Shown here piece by piece: positions 1-9,605 of a stretch of 64,000 nucleotides of DNA; positions within the stretch are counted from its first letter, which is position 1, and the number at the start of each line of letters is the position of its first letter. A program made the position numbers and the translations under genes. The notes under the pieces are model-generated. The model worked only from the letters and a program-made list of their open reading frames with translations. It was not told the DNA's origin and ran no database searches. Source of the stretch: Streptomyces taklimakanensis (GTDB taxonomy: Bacteria > Actinomycetota > Actinomycetes > Streptomycetales > Streptomycetaceae). The DNA is taken from contig NZ_WIXO01000001.1 in NCBI RefSeq assembly GCF_009709575.1, positions 124,001 to 188,000 of the forward strand, given 5' to 3'.

Positions 1-1
1 C

Positions 2-349
2 CGGCCCGGCCTCGAAGAGCGCGCCCACGCCGCGACCGACGGCTTCCACGCCGAGCACGTTCCGCACCGCGGCGCCGACTGGGGCCCGAAACTGACAGCC
101 GCCGGCTTCACCATCGAGGACGAGCGCACCGTCACCGTCACCATCGAGGGTGAACGCAGCGAAGCGATCGGCCGCTACGCCCACGGCAGCCTGCGGCGCG
201 TCCGCGACGTCGCCGCACCCGCCCTCAGCCCCGAGGACCTCGCCGCACTCGACGAACTCCTGGACACCGACAGCCCCAACGGCCTTCTGCGCCGCGCAGA
301 TCTCGCCGTACGCACCGAGCGCACCGTCTGGGCCGCCCGCCGCGCCTGA
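2..349 (+). CDS. SAM-dependent methyltransferase, C-terminal part (5' end outside window)
   Basis: An open frame enters from the left edge and stops at TGA 347-349, leaving about 115 residues. The piece contains DWGPKLTAAGF, then a beta-strand-rich stretch and a final TERTVWAARRA. This resembles the C-terminal end of class I SAM-dependent methyltransferases, where a late aromatic strand closes the sheet. The SAM-binding motifs would lie upstream and cannot be checked, so the family call is tentative. No gene is seen between this stop and the convergent transporter gene that ends at 579. Confidence 0.5.
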   Translation, partial: RPGLEERAHAATDGFHAEHVPHRGADWGPKLTAAGFTIEDERTVTVTIEGERSEAIGRYAHGSLRRVRDVAAPALSPEDLAALDELLDTDSPNGLLRRADLAVRTERTVWAARRA

Positions 350-578
350 CACCCGGCACCACCCACGGTCGCCCGCCGGGCAGCCCCGGCGCCCGATCGC
401 CTGCCTCGTACGCAACCACGCCCGCGCCACGCTGTCGCCGTGACCCGACAGCGCGGCGAATCGGCGCCGGGCCGGGAGAGCGCGCCGACGAGCCATCCCC
501 GCCGTCCGACCCACCGCGGCACCGTGCGTTCAACGGCCGGGATCCGACGGTCGGGGCGGAAACGGGGAGTCGGGGCCG

Positions 579-1931
579 TCAGGCGCGGCCCGCGGAGCGC
601 TCCGCCTCGACCTGCTCCAGGGTCTTGCCTGTGGTGTCGGGCAGGAACAGGCCGATCACCGCGCAGACGCCGAGCGAGACCGTGAGGAACGCGGCGACGG
701 TGGTGATGCCGGTGGCCGCCAGGGTCGGCACGAAGAACGACCAGATGCCCAGGACCACGCGGGAGGTACCGAAGGTGATGCCCTGTGCGGTGCCGCGCAG
801 CATGGTCGGGAACAACTCCTGGCTGTAGGTCTTGTAGACGGCCTCGCCCGCCAGCGCCTGGCCGATGCCGAAGAGGACCACGTTGAAGACGATGATCGGG
901 ATGGTGAAGTCCGCGAACAGGAACACGCCGTAGGCCGCGATCTGCATCAGCGAACCGGAGATCCACATGACCCTCCGGTGTCGGTGGCTGCGGTCGGCGA
1001 GCCGCATGTAGAACACCACGGACCCGAGGATGACCAGCGCGAAGCTCGCACAGGTCAACGCCACGCTCGCGGCCTGGTCACCCGCGCCCAAGGTGTTGAT
1101 CATGTAGGGGGTGAAGGTGCCGTTGGTGCCTGCGGCCAGGTTCCAGAACAGGTAGATACCGCCGGTCAGCAGCATGGCCTGCAGGTGCGGGCCGCGGAAC
1201 AGGTCACCGACCCTGACCGCGGCGGCCCTGTCGCTCCGCGCGGCGGCCTTCCAGGTGGCGGACTCCACCATGCCGCGGCGCAGCAGGTAGGTGACGACCG
1301 AGGCCGCGAAGAGGGACAGGAAGACGATCCGGATACCGAGCATGCCGAGGTCGGCCAACGCCCAGGCCAGCAACAGCACGACCACCGGACCGAGACTCCA
1401 GCTCACCTGGGTGAAGCCGAGGAGCCTTCCACGGGCCTTGGCCGGGGAGAACTCGCCGACCAGGGCCAGGGAGGTGGGTACGTCGGCACCGACGGCGAGG
1501 CCGACGACGAAGGTGCCGGCGAACAGCATCCCGGGTCCCGTCGCGAAGGCGATCACCAAGATGGCCGCCGCGTAGACCAGCAGGTCGTACTGGTAGATGC
1601 GTTTGCGTCCGAGCCTGTCGCCGAGCCGTCCGCCGACGAAGGCTCCGATGGCCGCGCCGATGGCGTTGGGACCTATGGCCGTCAGCGTGCCGACCATGCC
1701 GTCCGAAAGTCCCCACTCCGCCTGGAACAGGCTGAGTCCGGAACTGATCGCGACGATCGATCCGGCATCCAGGTAGGAGGCCATGCCGGCCAGGACGGTC
1801 CACTTCCACTGCTGCCGGGTGACCCCACCGTCCGCCCCGGCGGGAGTCGCGGGGACCGACTGTGGTGCCTGCGCGGATACCACGGGGAACCCTTCGGTCG
1901 TGGGCGGTGCCGGCAGGCGGTTGGGGACCAC
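579..1931 (-). CDS. MFS transporter, sugar/metabolite porter type
   Basis: The protein has 450 residues and about twelve hydrophobic segments. The typical MFS loop between helices 2 and 3 is present (GGRLGDRLGRKR), and the middle and end carry further sugar-porter features (SPAKARGRLLGF; DTTGKTLEQVEAE). It probably acts as a proton-coupled uptake carrier in the cytoplasmic membrane. The chosen GTG at 1931 adds about 16 polar residues before a second possible GTG at 1883, so the start is uncertain. It diverges from the LacI gene, and a LacI-like palindrome at 1998-2011 sits in its promoter region. It may therefore belong to the same sugar regulon, with the substrate unknown. Confidence 0.85.
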   Translation of the reverse strand: MVPNRLPAPPTTEGFPVVSAQAPQSVPATPAGADGGVTRQQWKWTVLAGMASYLDAGSIVAISSGLSLFQAEWGLSDGMVGTLTAIGPNAIGAAIGAFVGGRLGDRLGRKRIYQYDLLVYAAAILVIAFATGPGMLFAGTFVVGLAVGADVPTSLALVGEFSPAKARGRLLGFTQVSWSLGPVVVLLLAWALADLGMLGIRIVFLSLFAASVVTYLLRRGMVESATWKAAARSDRAAAVRVGDLFRGPHLQAMLLTGGIYLFWNLAAGTNGTFTPYMINTLGAGDQAASVALTCASFALVILGSVVFYMRLADRSHRHRRVMWISGSLMQIAAYGVFLFADFTIPIIVFNVVLFGIGQALAGEAVYKTYSQELFPTMLRGTAQGITFGTSRVVLGIWSFFVPTLAATGITTVAAFLTVSLGVCAVIGLFLPDTTGKTLEQVEAERSAGRA

Positions 1932-1997
1932 CTCCTCGTCGCAGCCGTACGTGGCTCACTGCGCGGCGGGAGGGGGACGCCCGGCCTGCCCGATGCA

Positions 1998-2011
1998 TTG
2001 AAACGACTCAA
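1998..2011. promoter_or_regulatory. Probable LacI-type operator upstream of the MFS gene
   Basis: TTGAAACGACTCAA is a near-perfect palindrome with the CG-centred layout of LacI/CcpA-family operators. It lies 67 bp before the MFS start and shares the GAAACGA core with the operator pair in front of the LacI gene. Control of the MFS gene by that repressor is inferred from this similarity. Confidence 0.5.
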
Positions 2012-2284
2012 ACAATCGCCACCCCCCTCGGGGGCAGTCAAGACCCGTGCAGCCCTTTTCCGCTGCCGCCACCGGAGAGCGGAGAAAGGACCCCGCCTTG
2101 TCGTCCCGCGGCGTCCCGATCGGCTCGGCCGCGGAGCGAACGCGGCGGAGGAGCCCCTGGACGACGCGAGTGGAACGGAGGCCCTCCCCCACCGGGGTTC
2201 GCTCCGGCGGTCGCGGGAGCCGGCCGGGGCAGTGCACGACCATTGCCCCCGCCGATGTGGGCCCTCTACCATGACGAGTATTCA

Positions 2285-2310
2285 TCGAAACGATTCGACG
2301 AATCGATTCG
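2285..2310. promoter_or_regulatory. Tandem LacI-type operators upstream of the repressor gene
   Basis: Two adjacent palindromes occur 33-58 bp before the lacI-type start: TCGAAACGATTCGA (2285-2298, one mismatch) and CGAATCGATTCG (2299-2310, perfect). The surrounding A/T content is above the local average. They fit autoregulation of the repressor and control of the downstream transport operon. Confidence 0.55.
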
Positions 2311-2342
2311 ACTGATCGTCGCGGCACGCGCGAGGGGGCGGG

Positions 2343-3374
2343 ATGGCCACGATCAAAGACGTCGCCGCACGAGCGGGCGTGGCCCCCAGCACGGTCTCCT
2401 ACGTCCTGACCGGCTCCCGGAGGATCTCCGACAGGACCCGGGATGCCGTACACGCGGCGATCGCCGAACTCGGTTATCACCCCCGGGCCAGCGCCCGCTC
2501 CCTGCGCGGCGCCCGCACCGACGTCCTGGTTCTGGCCGTCCCCCGCAAACCGGGCAGGTACCGAGCCGTGGACGGCCGTTTCGCCATCGAGATCAGCGAC
2601 GCGGCACGCGCGCACGGCTACGACGTGCTGATGATGACCGAACCCGACGGTGTGGACGGGCTGCGCCGGATCGTGCGCAGCAAACTGGCCGACGCCGCCG
2701 TGCTGATGGCGGTCCGGGAGCGGGATCCGCGCATCGAAACCGTCCTGGAGCTGGGCTTCCCCACCGCGTTGCTCGGCCACGGGGACGAGCCCGGGTTGCC
2801 GTGGGTCGATCTGGACTGGGAAGCGGCGGTCCGGTTCGCCGTCCGGCGAACGGTGGAGGCCGGGCACCGGCACGTGGTCTTCCTGGCCTCCGCGGACCAC
2901 GAGATCGACGCGCGCCGCGGCTACGCGCTGCACGGTCTGCGCGGAGCGCGGGACGCGGCGCGGGAGACCGGCGCGGATGTCCGGGTCCACCCCTCCACCG
3001 GTGCCGAGGAGCGGCTCGGCGGCCTTCTGCGCGCCGCGCTGACCGCCCGGCCCGCGCCGACCGCCATGGTCGTGCAGCACCTGGTGCTGCTTCCGCGGCT
3101 GCTGGAGGAGGTGGCCGCACTGGGGTTGCGCGTCCCCGAGGACCTGGCCGTGGTCCTGGTGGGCAGCCTGCCGGACGATCCGGTGGCCGAGCCGCTGCCC
3201 CGCATCGAACTGCCGGTCTGCCGGATGTCCCGGGAGGTGGTGCGGCTCGCCGTGGAGTCGGTCGGCGCCGCCTCCGGTGCCCCCGTCGGCCCCGGGCACG
3301 CCCGGCAGCTCATCGCCCCGCGCATGGAGCCCGACCGCCCGGTTCCCCCGCCGCCTACCCGGCGCCCCGGCTGA
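2343..3374 (+). CDS. LacI family transcriptional regulator
   Basis: The 343-residue protein opens with the classic LacI helix-turn-helix and hinge region (MATIKDVAARAGVAPSTVSY, then ELGYHPRASARSLR). A periplasmic-binding-protein-like sensor domain follows. Family members bind palindromic operators and release them on binding a sugar. The ATG at 2343 places the helix-turn-helix at the usual N-terminal position. It is followed after 71 bp by the sugar ABC genes and GH31 gene, which are its probable targets together with the divergent MFS gene. Confidence 0.9.
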   Translation: MATIKDVAARAGVAPSTVSYVLTGSRRISDRTRDAVHAAIAELGYHPRASARSLRGARTDVLVLAVPRKPGRYRAVDGRFAIEISDAARAHGYDVLMMTEPDGVDGLRRIVRSKLADAAVLMAVRERDPRIETVLELGFPTALLGHGDEPGLPWVDLDWEAAVRFAVRRTVEAGHRHVVFLASADHEIDARRGYALHGLRGARDAARETGADVRVHPSTGAEERLGGLLRAALTARPAPTAMVVQHLVLLPRLLEEVAALGLRVPEDLAVVLVGSLPDDPVAEPLPRIELPVCRMSREVVRLAVESVGAASGAPVGPGHARQLIAPRMEPDRPVPPPPTRRPG

Positions 3375-3445
3375 GGGGGCGCCACGCAATCCCGCCGCGC
3401 GTGTCCGTCCCCACCCGAACCGCACCCACACGGGAGAAGCCACTC

Positions 3446-4672
3446 ATGCACCCCCGCCGAGGGAACGGCCCGTTCATCGCCATGGTCGTGGCGGGGGCCA
3501 CGGCCGCGTCGGTCCTCACCGGCTGCGCCGCCGGCCCGGATCCGGACACCATCACCGTGCTCAACTCGGCCACCGACACCGCCGAGCACGAGGCGAACCA
3601 GCAGTTCTTCGACCGGTGCGCCCGGCCCCTGGGGCTGAAGGTCGAGCAGATCAGCGTCCCGGCGCCCCAGGTGGCCACCAAGGCCCTGCGGATGGCCTCC
3701 TCCGACTCCCTCCCCGACATCCTGGAACTGGACGGCTCGGAGCTGCCGCAGTTCGCCGTGACCGGAGGGCTGCGTCCCTTGGACGACCTCGGCGTGACGA
3801 CCGGGGGCTTCTCCCGCGCCGCCGTCTCCCTGGGCTCCCACGAGGGGACGGTGTACGGCATCGCCCGCTCGGTCAACTCCCTCGCGCTGTTCTACAACAC
3901 CGAGCTGCTGGCCGAGGCCGGTCTGGGGCCTCCCGCCACCTGGGAGGAACTGCGCGCCACCGCGGCGGCACTGACCCGGGGCGACACCTACGGCATGGCC
4001 TTCAGCGCCGGCCCCGACGCGGACGGGGTCTACCAGTTCCTGCCGTTCTTCTGGTCGGCCGGCGGCGACGAGTCCCGGCTGAACGGCGAGGCCGGCACCG
4101 CCGCCCTGCAGCTGTGGCGGGACCTGGTGGACGAGGGATCGGCTTCCCGGGCGGTCGTCAACTGGAACCAACAGGACGTCAACGACCAGTTCCTCGCCGG
4201 CCGCGCCGCCATGATGATCAACGGGCCGTGGCAGGTTCCGTCCCTCAGCGAACAGGACGACGTGGACTGGGCCGTGTCGAGCATCCCCGTGCCCGTGGCG
4301 GGCCGGGACCCGGTGCCCCCCATCGGGGGCACCGTGATGACCGTGCCCAAGGGCGACGGCGAGCGGGAGGAACGCGCTGCCGGGATCCTCGCGTGCCTGA
4401 ACACCGAGGAGAACCAGCTGGCCTGGGCCGAGCGGGTGAACAACGTGCCCACCCGGACCGCCGCCGCGCGGACCTACCGCGAGCGGCACCCCGAACTCGC
4501 CGCGTTCGCCGACCTGGTCGCCACCGCCCGGTCCCGCACCGCCGGGGTCGGCACCCGCTGGCCCGCGGTGCAGGACGCCCTCGCGGGCGCCTTCCAGTCC
4601 GTGCTGACCGGCCGCTCCGGTCCGCGACAGGCACTGGAGAGGGCGCAGCGGCAGGTCGGAACCGGGGAGTAG
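3446..4672 (+). CDS. Sugar ABC transporter substrate-binding lipoprotein
   Basis: The 408-residue protein starts with a lipoprotein signal ending in LTGC, so it should be anchored outside the membrane after cleavage before the cysteine. The body has features of family 1 extracellular solute-binding proteins: ITVLNSATDT near the start, ALFYNTELLAEAGL, and MMINGPWQVPSL. ATG 3446 follows GGGAGAAG. Two permease genes follow directly, 10 bp after the stop. No transporter ATPase is encoded here, so the system probably uses the shared MsiK-type ATPase common in Streptomyces. The ligand is probably an oligosaccharide released or used by the GH31 pathway. Confidence 0.88.
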   Translation: MHPRRGNGPFIAMVVAGATAASVLTGCAAGPDPDTITVLNSATDTAEHEANQQFFDRCARPLGLKVEQISVPAPQVATKALRMASSDSLPDILELDGSELPQFAVTGGLRPLDDLGVTTGGFSRAAVSLGSHEGTVYGIARSVNSLALFYNTELLAEAGLGPPATWEELRATAAALTRGDTYGMAFSAGPDADGVYQFLPFFWSAGGDESRLNGEAGTAALQLWRDLVDEGSASRAVVNWNQQDVNDQFLAGRAAMMINGPWQVPSLSEQDDVDWAVSSIPVPVAGRDPVPPIGGTVMTVPKGDGEREERAAGILACLNTEENQLAWAERVNNVPTRTAAARTYRERHPELAAFADLVATARSRTAGVGTRWPAVQDALAGAFQSVLTGRSGPRQALERAQRQVGTGE

Positions 4673-4682
4673 GGAGCCGCCG

Positions 4683-5657
4683 ATGAGCACCGTCACCCCC
4701 GGCACGCCGGTGAACGAGGCAGACCCCGCCCCCACCCCGGGCGGCGGGGCACGAACGGGCGCGAGCGGCGGGCGCTCGCGACGGTTCCCGGGGTGGCTGT
4801 TCGCCGCCCCCGCCGTCGTCTACATGCTGGCGTTCTTCGGCTATCCGCTGGTGCGGAACGTGTTGATGAGCTTCCAGGAGTTCACTCCTCGGACCTACTT
4901 CACCGGTGAGGCCCCCTTCAGCGGACTGGAGAACTGGCGCGCGGTGTTCTCCGACGACCTGTTCGGCGACGCGCTGTGGCAGACCCTGCTGTTCACGGCC
5001 GGCTCCCTGGCGGGGCAGTTCACCATCGGGCTGGGCCTGGCGGTCTTCTTCTCCCGCCGGTTCCCCCTCTCCGGTTTCGTCCGGGCCGTGCTGCTGCTGC
5101 CCTGGCTGGTGCCGATGGTGGTCTCCGCCGTCGTCTGGCGTCGCATCCTGGACCAGGACCACGGGGTCCTCAACGGCTTCCTCACCGCCGTGGGCCTGTC
5201 CGACGGCGGTGTCCCCTGGCTGAGCAGTCCCGACCTCGCCCTGCTGTCGGCCGTCCTGGTCAACATCTGGATCGGGGTCCCCTTCAACATGGTGGTCCTC
5301 TACGGCGGCCTGCAGGAGATCCCCCGCGAACTGCACGAGGCCGCGGCACTGGACGGCGCGGGCGCCTGGCGCGCCTTCCGCAGCGTCACCCTGCCGGTGC
5401 TGCGTCCGGTGATCACCGTGGTGCTGGTGCTGGGCTTCATGTCCACCATCAAGATCCTGGACCTGATCCTGGCCCTGACCGGCGGCGGGCCCGCGGACTC
5501 CACCCAGACGCTGGGCACGATGACCTACCAGTTGTCCTTCCTCGAACTCGACTTCGGCCAGGGCGCCGTGATCGGCAACGTCCTCATCCTCATCAGCGCC
5601 GTGTTCGCCGTGCTGTACCTGCGCACCGACCGCGGCGACCTCGGCAGGGGGAAGTGA
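4683..5657 (+). CDS. Sugar ABC transporter permease (MalF-like)
   Basis: This 324-residue membrane protein has about six transmembrane helices after a polar N-terminus of some 30 residues. The permease EAA loop that docks the ATPase is present (EAAALDGAGAWRAF, about residues 219-232). It is the first of two permeases forming the channel of a CUT1-type sugar importer with the preceding lipoprotein. The ATG is 10 bp after the lipoprotein stop. Confidence 0.9.
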   Translation: MSTVTPGTPVNEADPAPTPGGGARTGASGGRSRRFPGWLFAAPAVVYMLAFFGYPLVRNVLMSFQEFTPRTYFTGEAPFSGLENWRAVFSDDLFGDALWQTLLFTAGSLAGQFTIGLGLAVFFSRRFPLSGFVRAVLLLPWLVPMVVSAVVWRRILDQDHGVLNGFLTAVGLSDGGVPWLSSPDLALLSAVLVNIWIGVPFNMVVLYGGLQEIPRELHEAAALDGAGAWRAFRSVTLPVLRPVITVVLVLGFMSTIKILDLILALTGGGPADSTQTLGTMTYQLSFLELDFGQGAVIGNVLILISAVFAVLYLRTDRGDLGRGK

Positions 5658-5662
5658 TTTCG

Positions 5663-6493
5663 ATGTACCGCACACCGGGCCGCGTCCGGGCCGGCGGCGC
5701 AGGGCGCACCGTGGCCGCGCTCCTGATCCTGGCCGTCCTGCTCTTCCCGGTCTACTGGATGGTCTCCACCGCTCTGCAGCCGCGCTCCGCGGTCACCGCC
5801 GCCGGTCTCCTGCCCGTCTCCCCCGGCCTGGACAACTTCGCGACGGCCCTCACCAACCAGGGTGGCTCCCTGCTCACCAGCCTCGTCGTCGCCTCGGGCG
5901 CCGCCGTGGTCTGCCTGGCCCTGGCCGCCCCCGCGGCCTACGCACTGGCGCGGTTCGAGCTGCCCGGCGGCCGGACCGTCGTGTTCGGCGCCCTGATCGC
6001 TCAGATGGTGCCCGGCATCGTCGTCGCCAACGCCCTGTACAGCGCCTACGCACAGCTCGGGCTGGTCAACTCCCTCCTGGGACTGATCCTGGCGGACGCC
6101 TCGCTGGGACTGCCGTTCGCGATCGTGCTGCTGCGGGCGTTCATGGTGTCCGTCCCCTCCCAGATCGTCGAGGCGGCGATGGTCGACGGCGCCGGCCGCC
6201 TCACCGCCTTCGTCCGCATCGTGCTGCCGATGAGCCGCAACGCCCTGATCACCGCGGGCCTGTTCGCGTTCCTCTTCGCCTGGGCCGACTTCGTCTTCGC
6301 CCTGACGCTGAACACCACCGACGACGTCCGGCCGGTGACGCTCGGCATCTACCAGTTCATCGGGGCCCACGTCAGCGACTGGGGAGCGGTGATGGCCACC
6401 GCCGTGCTGTCCGCCCTGCCCGCGGCGGTGCTCCTGATCGTCGCGCAGAAGTACATCGCCGCCGGCCTCACCGGCGGGTCCGTCAAACAGTGA
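5663..6493 (+). CDS. Sugar ABC transporter permease (MalG-like)
   Basis: This 276-residue permease carries the EAA loop EAAMVDGAGRLTAF and about six transmembrane helices, the first containing LLFPVYWMVSTALQP, a typical MalG-like start. ATG 5663 was chosen because the purine-rich GGCAGGGGGAA lies at usable spacing. An in-frame GTG at 5654 overlaps the previous stop but is too close to that site. It pairs with the upstream permease in the sugar importer. Confidence 0.9.
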   Translation: MYRTPGRVRAGGAGRTVAALLILAVLLFPVYWMVSTALQPRSAVTAAGLLPVSPGLDNFATALTNQGGSLLTSLVVASGAAVVCLALAAPAAYALARFELPGGRTVVFGALIAQMVPGIVVANALYSAYAQLGLVNSLLGLILADASLGLPFAIVLLRAFMVSVPSQIVEAAMVDGAGRLTAFVRIVLPMSRNALITAGLFAFLFAWADFVFALTLNTTDDVRPVTLGIYQFIGAHVSDWGAVMATAVLSALPAAVLLIVAQKYIAAGLTGGSVKQ

Positions 6494-6635
6494 CCGGGGA
6501 GCGCACCGCCCCGGGCCCCGCCGCCGGCGAACACGGCACCTCCGCCGGATCCCGAAGGACCGCCGCCACCGACACCGGGAACCGCCCACCGCGCGCCGTC
6601 GGCACGTCTCCCATCGACCGAAGGAGCAAGCCCCT

Positions 6636-8951
6636 GTGAAGTTCACCGATGGCCACTGGCTGATGCGGGAAGGCGTCCGGACCTCCTACGCCAAGGAGGC
6701 CGTGGACACCCACCTGGAGGACGGACGGCTCACCCTGTTCGCCGCCGTCCGGTCCGTCGAGCGCCGCGGCCACACCCTCAACTCCCCGCTGCTCACCGTG
6801 GAGTGCTGGTCGCCGGCCGAAGGAGTGATCGGTGTGCGGACCACCCACCACGCCGGGACCGCCGGCCCGGCCGCCGGCTTCCCCCTGAACCACCAGGACG
6901 GGTACGAGGCCACCGCCACCCGTGACGGCTCCGTGGTGGAACTGGCCGCCGGGCCGCTCACGCTGCGGGTGGACACGGCGGCCCCCTGGCGGCTGGAGTT
7001 CCTCTCCGGTTCCCGGCCGCTGACCGCGGCCGGGAACCGGGGCACCGGTTTCGCCACCCTCCCCGACGGCACCCACCACATGCTGGCGCAGCTGTCGCTG
7101 GGCGTCGGCGACCTGGTGTACGGGCTCGGCGAGCGCTTCACCCCCTTCACCAGGAACGGCCAGTCCGTGGACATCTGGCAGGCGGACGGAGGCACCGCCA
7201 GCGAACAGGCCTACAAGAACGTTCCGTTCCACCTCACCAACCGCGGCTACGGCGTCTTCGTCAACCACCCCGGCAGGGTCTCCTACGAGGTCGGCTCCGA
7301 GGCGGTGGGGCAGGTGCAGTTCAGCGTCGAGGGCCAGTCGCTGGAGTACTTCGTCGTCCAGGGGGAGAACCCCCGGCAGGTCCTCGACCGGTACACGGCG
7401 CTGACCGGGCGGCCCGCCCTGCCGCCGGCCTGGTCCTTCGGGCTGTGGCTGTCCACCTCGTTCACCACCGACTACGACGAGGAGACGGTGAACCGCTTCG
7501 TGCGGGGGATGGCCGACCGGGACATTCCCCTCAGCGTCTTCCACTTCGACTGCTTCTGGATGCGCCCCTACCAGTGGTGCGACTTCGCGTGGGATCCGCA
7601 GGTCTTCCCCGACCCCGACGGGATGCTGCGCCGCCTCAAGGAGCGCGGACTGCGCGTGTGCGTGTGGATCAACCCCTACATCGGCCAGAAGTCCCCGTTG
7701 TTCGCCGAGGCCGCGCGCGAGGGACATCTGCTGCGCCGTCCCGACGGCGACGTGTGGCAGTGGGACATGTGGCAGGCCGGGATGGCGCTGGTGGACTTCA
7801 CCAGCCCCGCGGCCCGCCGGTGGTACGCCGGCAAGCTGCGCGCCCTGGTGGACCAGGGGGTGGACTGCTTCAAGACCGACTTCGGCGAGCGCGTTCCCAC
7901 CGACGTCCTCTGGTACGACGGTTCCGACCCGGAACGGATGCACAACTACTACACCCAGCTGTACAACCGGACGGTCTTCGAGGTGCTGGACCAGGCCCGC
8001 GGCGAGGGCGAGGCGGTGCTCTTCGCCCGTTCGGCGACCACCGGCGGCCAGCAGTTCCCGGTCCACTGGGGCGGTGACTGCGAGTCGACGTTCGAGGCGA
8101 TGGCCGAGTCGCTGCGCGGTGGCCTGTCGCTGGGCCTGTCGGGCTTCGGCTTCTGGAGTCACGACATCGGCGGCTTCGAGGGCGTCCCGACTCCGGCGCT
8201 CTTCAAACGGTGGGTGCAGTTCGGCCTGCTCTCCTCGCACAGCCGCCTGCACGGAAGCGGCTCCTACCGGGTGCCGTGGCACTACGACGAGGAGGCCGTG
8301 ACCGTCACGCGCGACTTCACCCGGCTCAAGCACCGGCTGATGCCCTACCTGTTCCGGGCCGCGCGGCAGGCCCGGGAGCAGGGTGTCCCGGTGATGCGCG
8401 CGATGCTGCTGGAGTTCCCCGACGACCCGGCGTGCCACACCCTGGACCGTCAGTACATGCTCGGCGACGACCTGCTGGTCGCCCCGGTCCTCTCCGCCGA
8501 CGGCATCGTCGACTACTACGTCCCGGCGGGTACGTGGACGCACGTGCTGACCGGTGAGCGGATCGACGGGCCGGGCTGGCGACGGGACCGGTTCGGCTTC
8601 GACAGCCTGCCGCTGCTGGCCCGGCCGGGCTCGGTCGTTCCCTTCGGGGCTCGGGAGGACCACCCGGTGTACGACTGGGCCGACGGTGTGACACTGCGGG
8701 TGCACGCCCCCACCGACGGCACCGAGACGGTGACCGAGGTACCGGCGCCGGACGGCTCGACGGCGGCCACGTTCCGCACCCGGTGCTCGGGCGGCACGGT
8801 GACGGTCCGTACCGACGACGCGCCAGGACAGTGGCACGTCCTGCTGGCCGGGACGGGGACGGCAGGCGACCGCACCCGGAAGGCGGGGCCGGACATCCGG
8901 GCCGGCGCGCCGGCGGGCACCCGAGAACTCTCCCTCCGCCTGCCCGACTGA
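6636..8951 (+). CDS. yicI: GH31 alpha-xylosidase-type glycoside hydrolase
   Basis: The 771-residue protein has the length and layout of YicI-type alpha-xylosidases: an N-terminal beta-sandwich, the (beta/alpha)8 barrel and C-terminal beta domains. The predicted nucleophile is Asp415 in KTDFGE and the acid/base is Asp481 in WGGDCE. These lie one residue from Asp416 and Asp482 of E. coli YicI. It has no signal peptide, so it should act in the cytoplasm on an imported alpha-xyloside such as isoprimeverose. It closes the LacI-ABC locus after a 142-bp gap. Substrate specificity is inferred from resemblance to YicI; alpha-glucosidase activity is an alternative. Confidence 0.88.
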   Translation: MKFTDGHWLMREGVRTSYAKEAVDTHLEDGRLTLFAAVRSVERRGHTLNSPLLTVECWSPAEGVIGVRTTHHAGTAGPAAGFPLNHQDGYEATATRDGSVVELAAGPLTLRVDTAAPWRLEFLSGSRPLTAAGNRGTGFATLPDGTHHMLAQLSLGVGDLVYGLGERFTPFTRNGQSVDIWQADGGTASEQAYKNVPFHLTNRGYGVFVNHPGRVSYEVGSEAVGQVQFSVEGQSLEYFVVQGENPRQVLDRYTALTGRPALPPAWSFGLWLSTSFTTDYDEETVNRFVRGMADRDIPLSVFHFDCFWMRPYQWCDFAWDPQVFPDPDGMLRRLKERGLRVCVWINPYIGQKSPLFAEAAREGHLLRRPDGDVWQWDMWQAGMALVDFTSPAARRWYAGKLRALVDQGVDCFKTDFGERVPTDVLWYDGSDPERMHNYYTQLYNRTVFEVLDQARGEGEAVLFARSATTGGQQFPVHWGGDCESTFEAMAESLRGGLSLGLSGFGFWSHDIGGFEGVPTPALFKRWVQFGLLSSHSRLHGSGSYRVPWHYDEEAVTVTRDFTRLKHRLMPYLFRAARQAREQGVPVMRAMLLEFPDDPACHTLDRQYMLGDDLLVAPVLSADGIVDYYVPAGTWTHVLTGERIDGPGWRRDRFGFDSLPLLARPGSVVPFGAREDHPVYDWADGVTLRVHAPTDGTETVTEVPAPDGSTAATFRTRCSGGTVTVRTDDAPGQWHVLLAGTGTAGDRTRKAGPDIRAGAPAGTRELSLRLPD

Positions 8952-9189
8952 TTCCGTGTCCCCGGCGGCCGCCACGGCGAAGTGCCTGTCGAAAGTCCCT
9001 CCGCCACGGCCGGCGCCCGGCGCGTGGTTGTTCCACGGGAACGGCGTACTCGTCGGCGCCGGTGACCACGGACCGCTGGAGGATCACGCCCCGGAACCGG
9101 TCGCCGAACGACCGGCGGTACGCCGCTCGGCCAATGCCCGCGACAGCGCGCCCCCGCCCGCCCTTCTCGCAGCCGCTGCCGACAGGGCC

Positions 9190-9420
9190 CGCCTCCACGA
9201 CTGCCGCTCGGCCTGTCCACGAGGCGGACGATGTCGAGCGGGCCGAGCTCCGGGGCCGTCAGCAGACGGAACAGGAACTCCGGGCCCCATGTCGTAGCGA
9301 TGCCACTCCGACTCGGAATCCGCTCTGGCCACCACGGGCCAGGCCGCCGGGGCCTCTCCCGCCGCCGGCGAGCAGGACTCGGCCTCCGTCACGGCATGGT
9401 CGAAAACCCATTCACCAGGG
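9190..9420 (-). pseudogene. Degraded SMI1/KNR4-like gene remnant with frameshift
   Basis: On the minus strand, one frame (about 9420-9284) reads WVFDHAVTEAESC ... AWPVVARADSESEWHRYDMGP. The sense then continues in the next frame as EFLFRLLTAPELGPLDIVRL down to about 9190. Joined, they resemble the C-terminal part of actinobacterial SMI1/KNR4-type (immunity-like) proteins. No start or N-terminal half is visible. The rest of 8952-9605 shows no credible gene on either strand. Family assignment is tentative. Confidence 0.35.
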
Positions 9421-9605
9421 GCCTCGCCTGTCTGTCGGCCCGGCTTCCCGCCCAATTTGACAGGCTGGAAAAAGCTCACCGTCCGGGGGCGCCCGTCGTC
9501 TGTGACAGCAGGTGGGCCCCATGTCCGACCGGTCACGGACGCAGCGATGAGTTTTTCCGGCCCGGCGAGTCTCACCACCGTTGTCCGACAACACGGGAGA
9601 AACAC

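Noticed and set aside
6483..8975. An 830-residue open frame opposite the GH31 gene
   Set aside because: The plus strand encodes a complete GH31 enzyme with both catalytic Asp residues. The opposite frame is a codon-position shadow.
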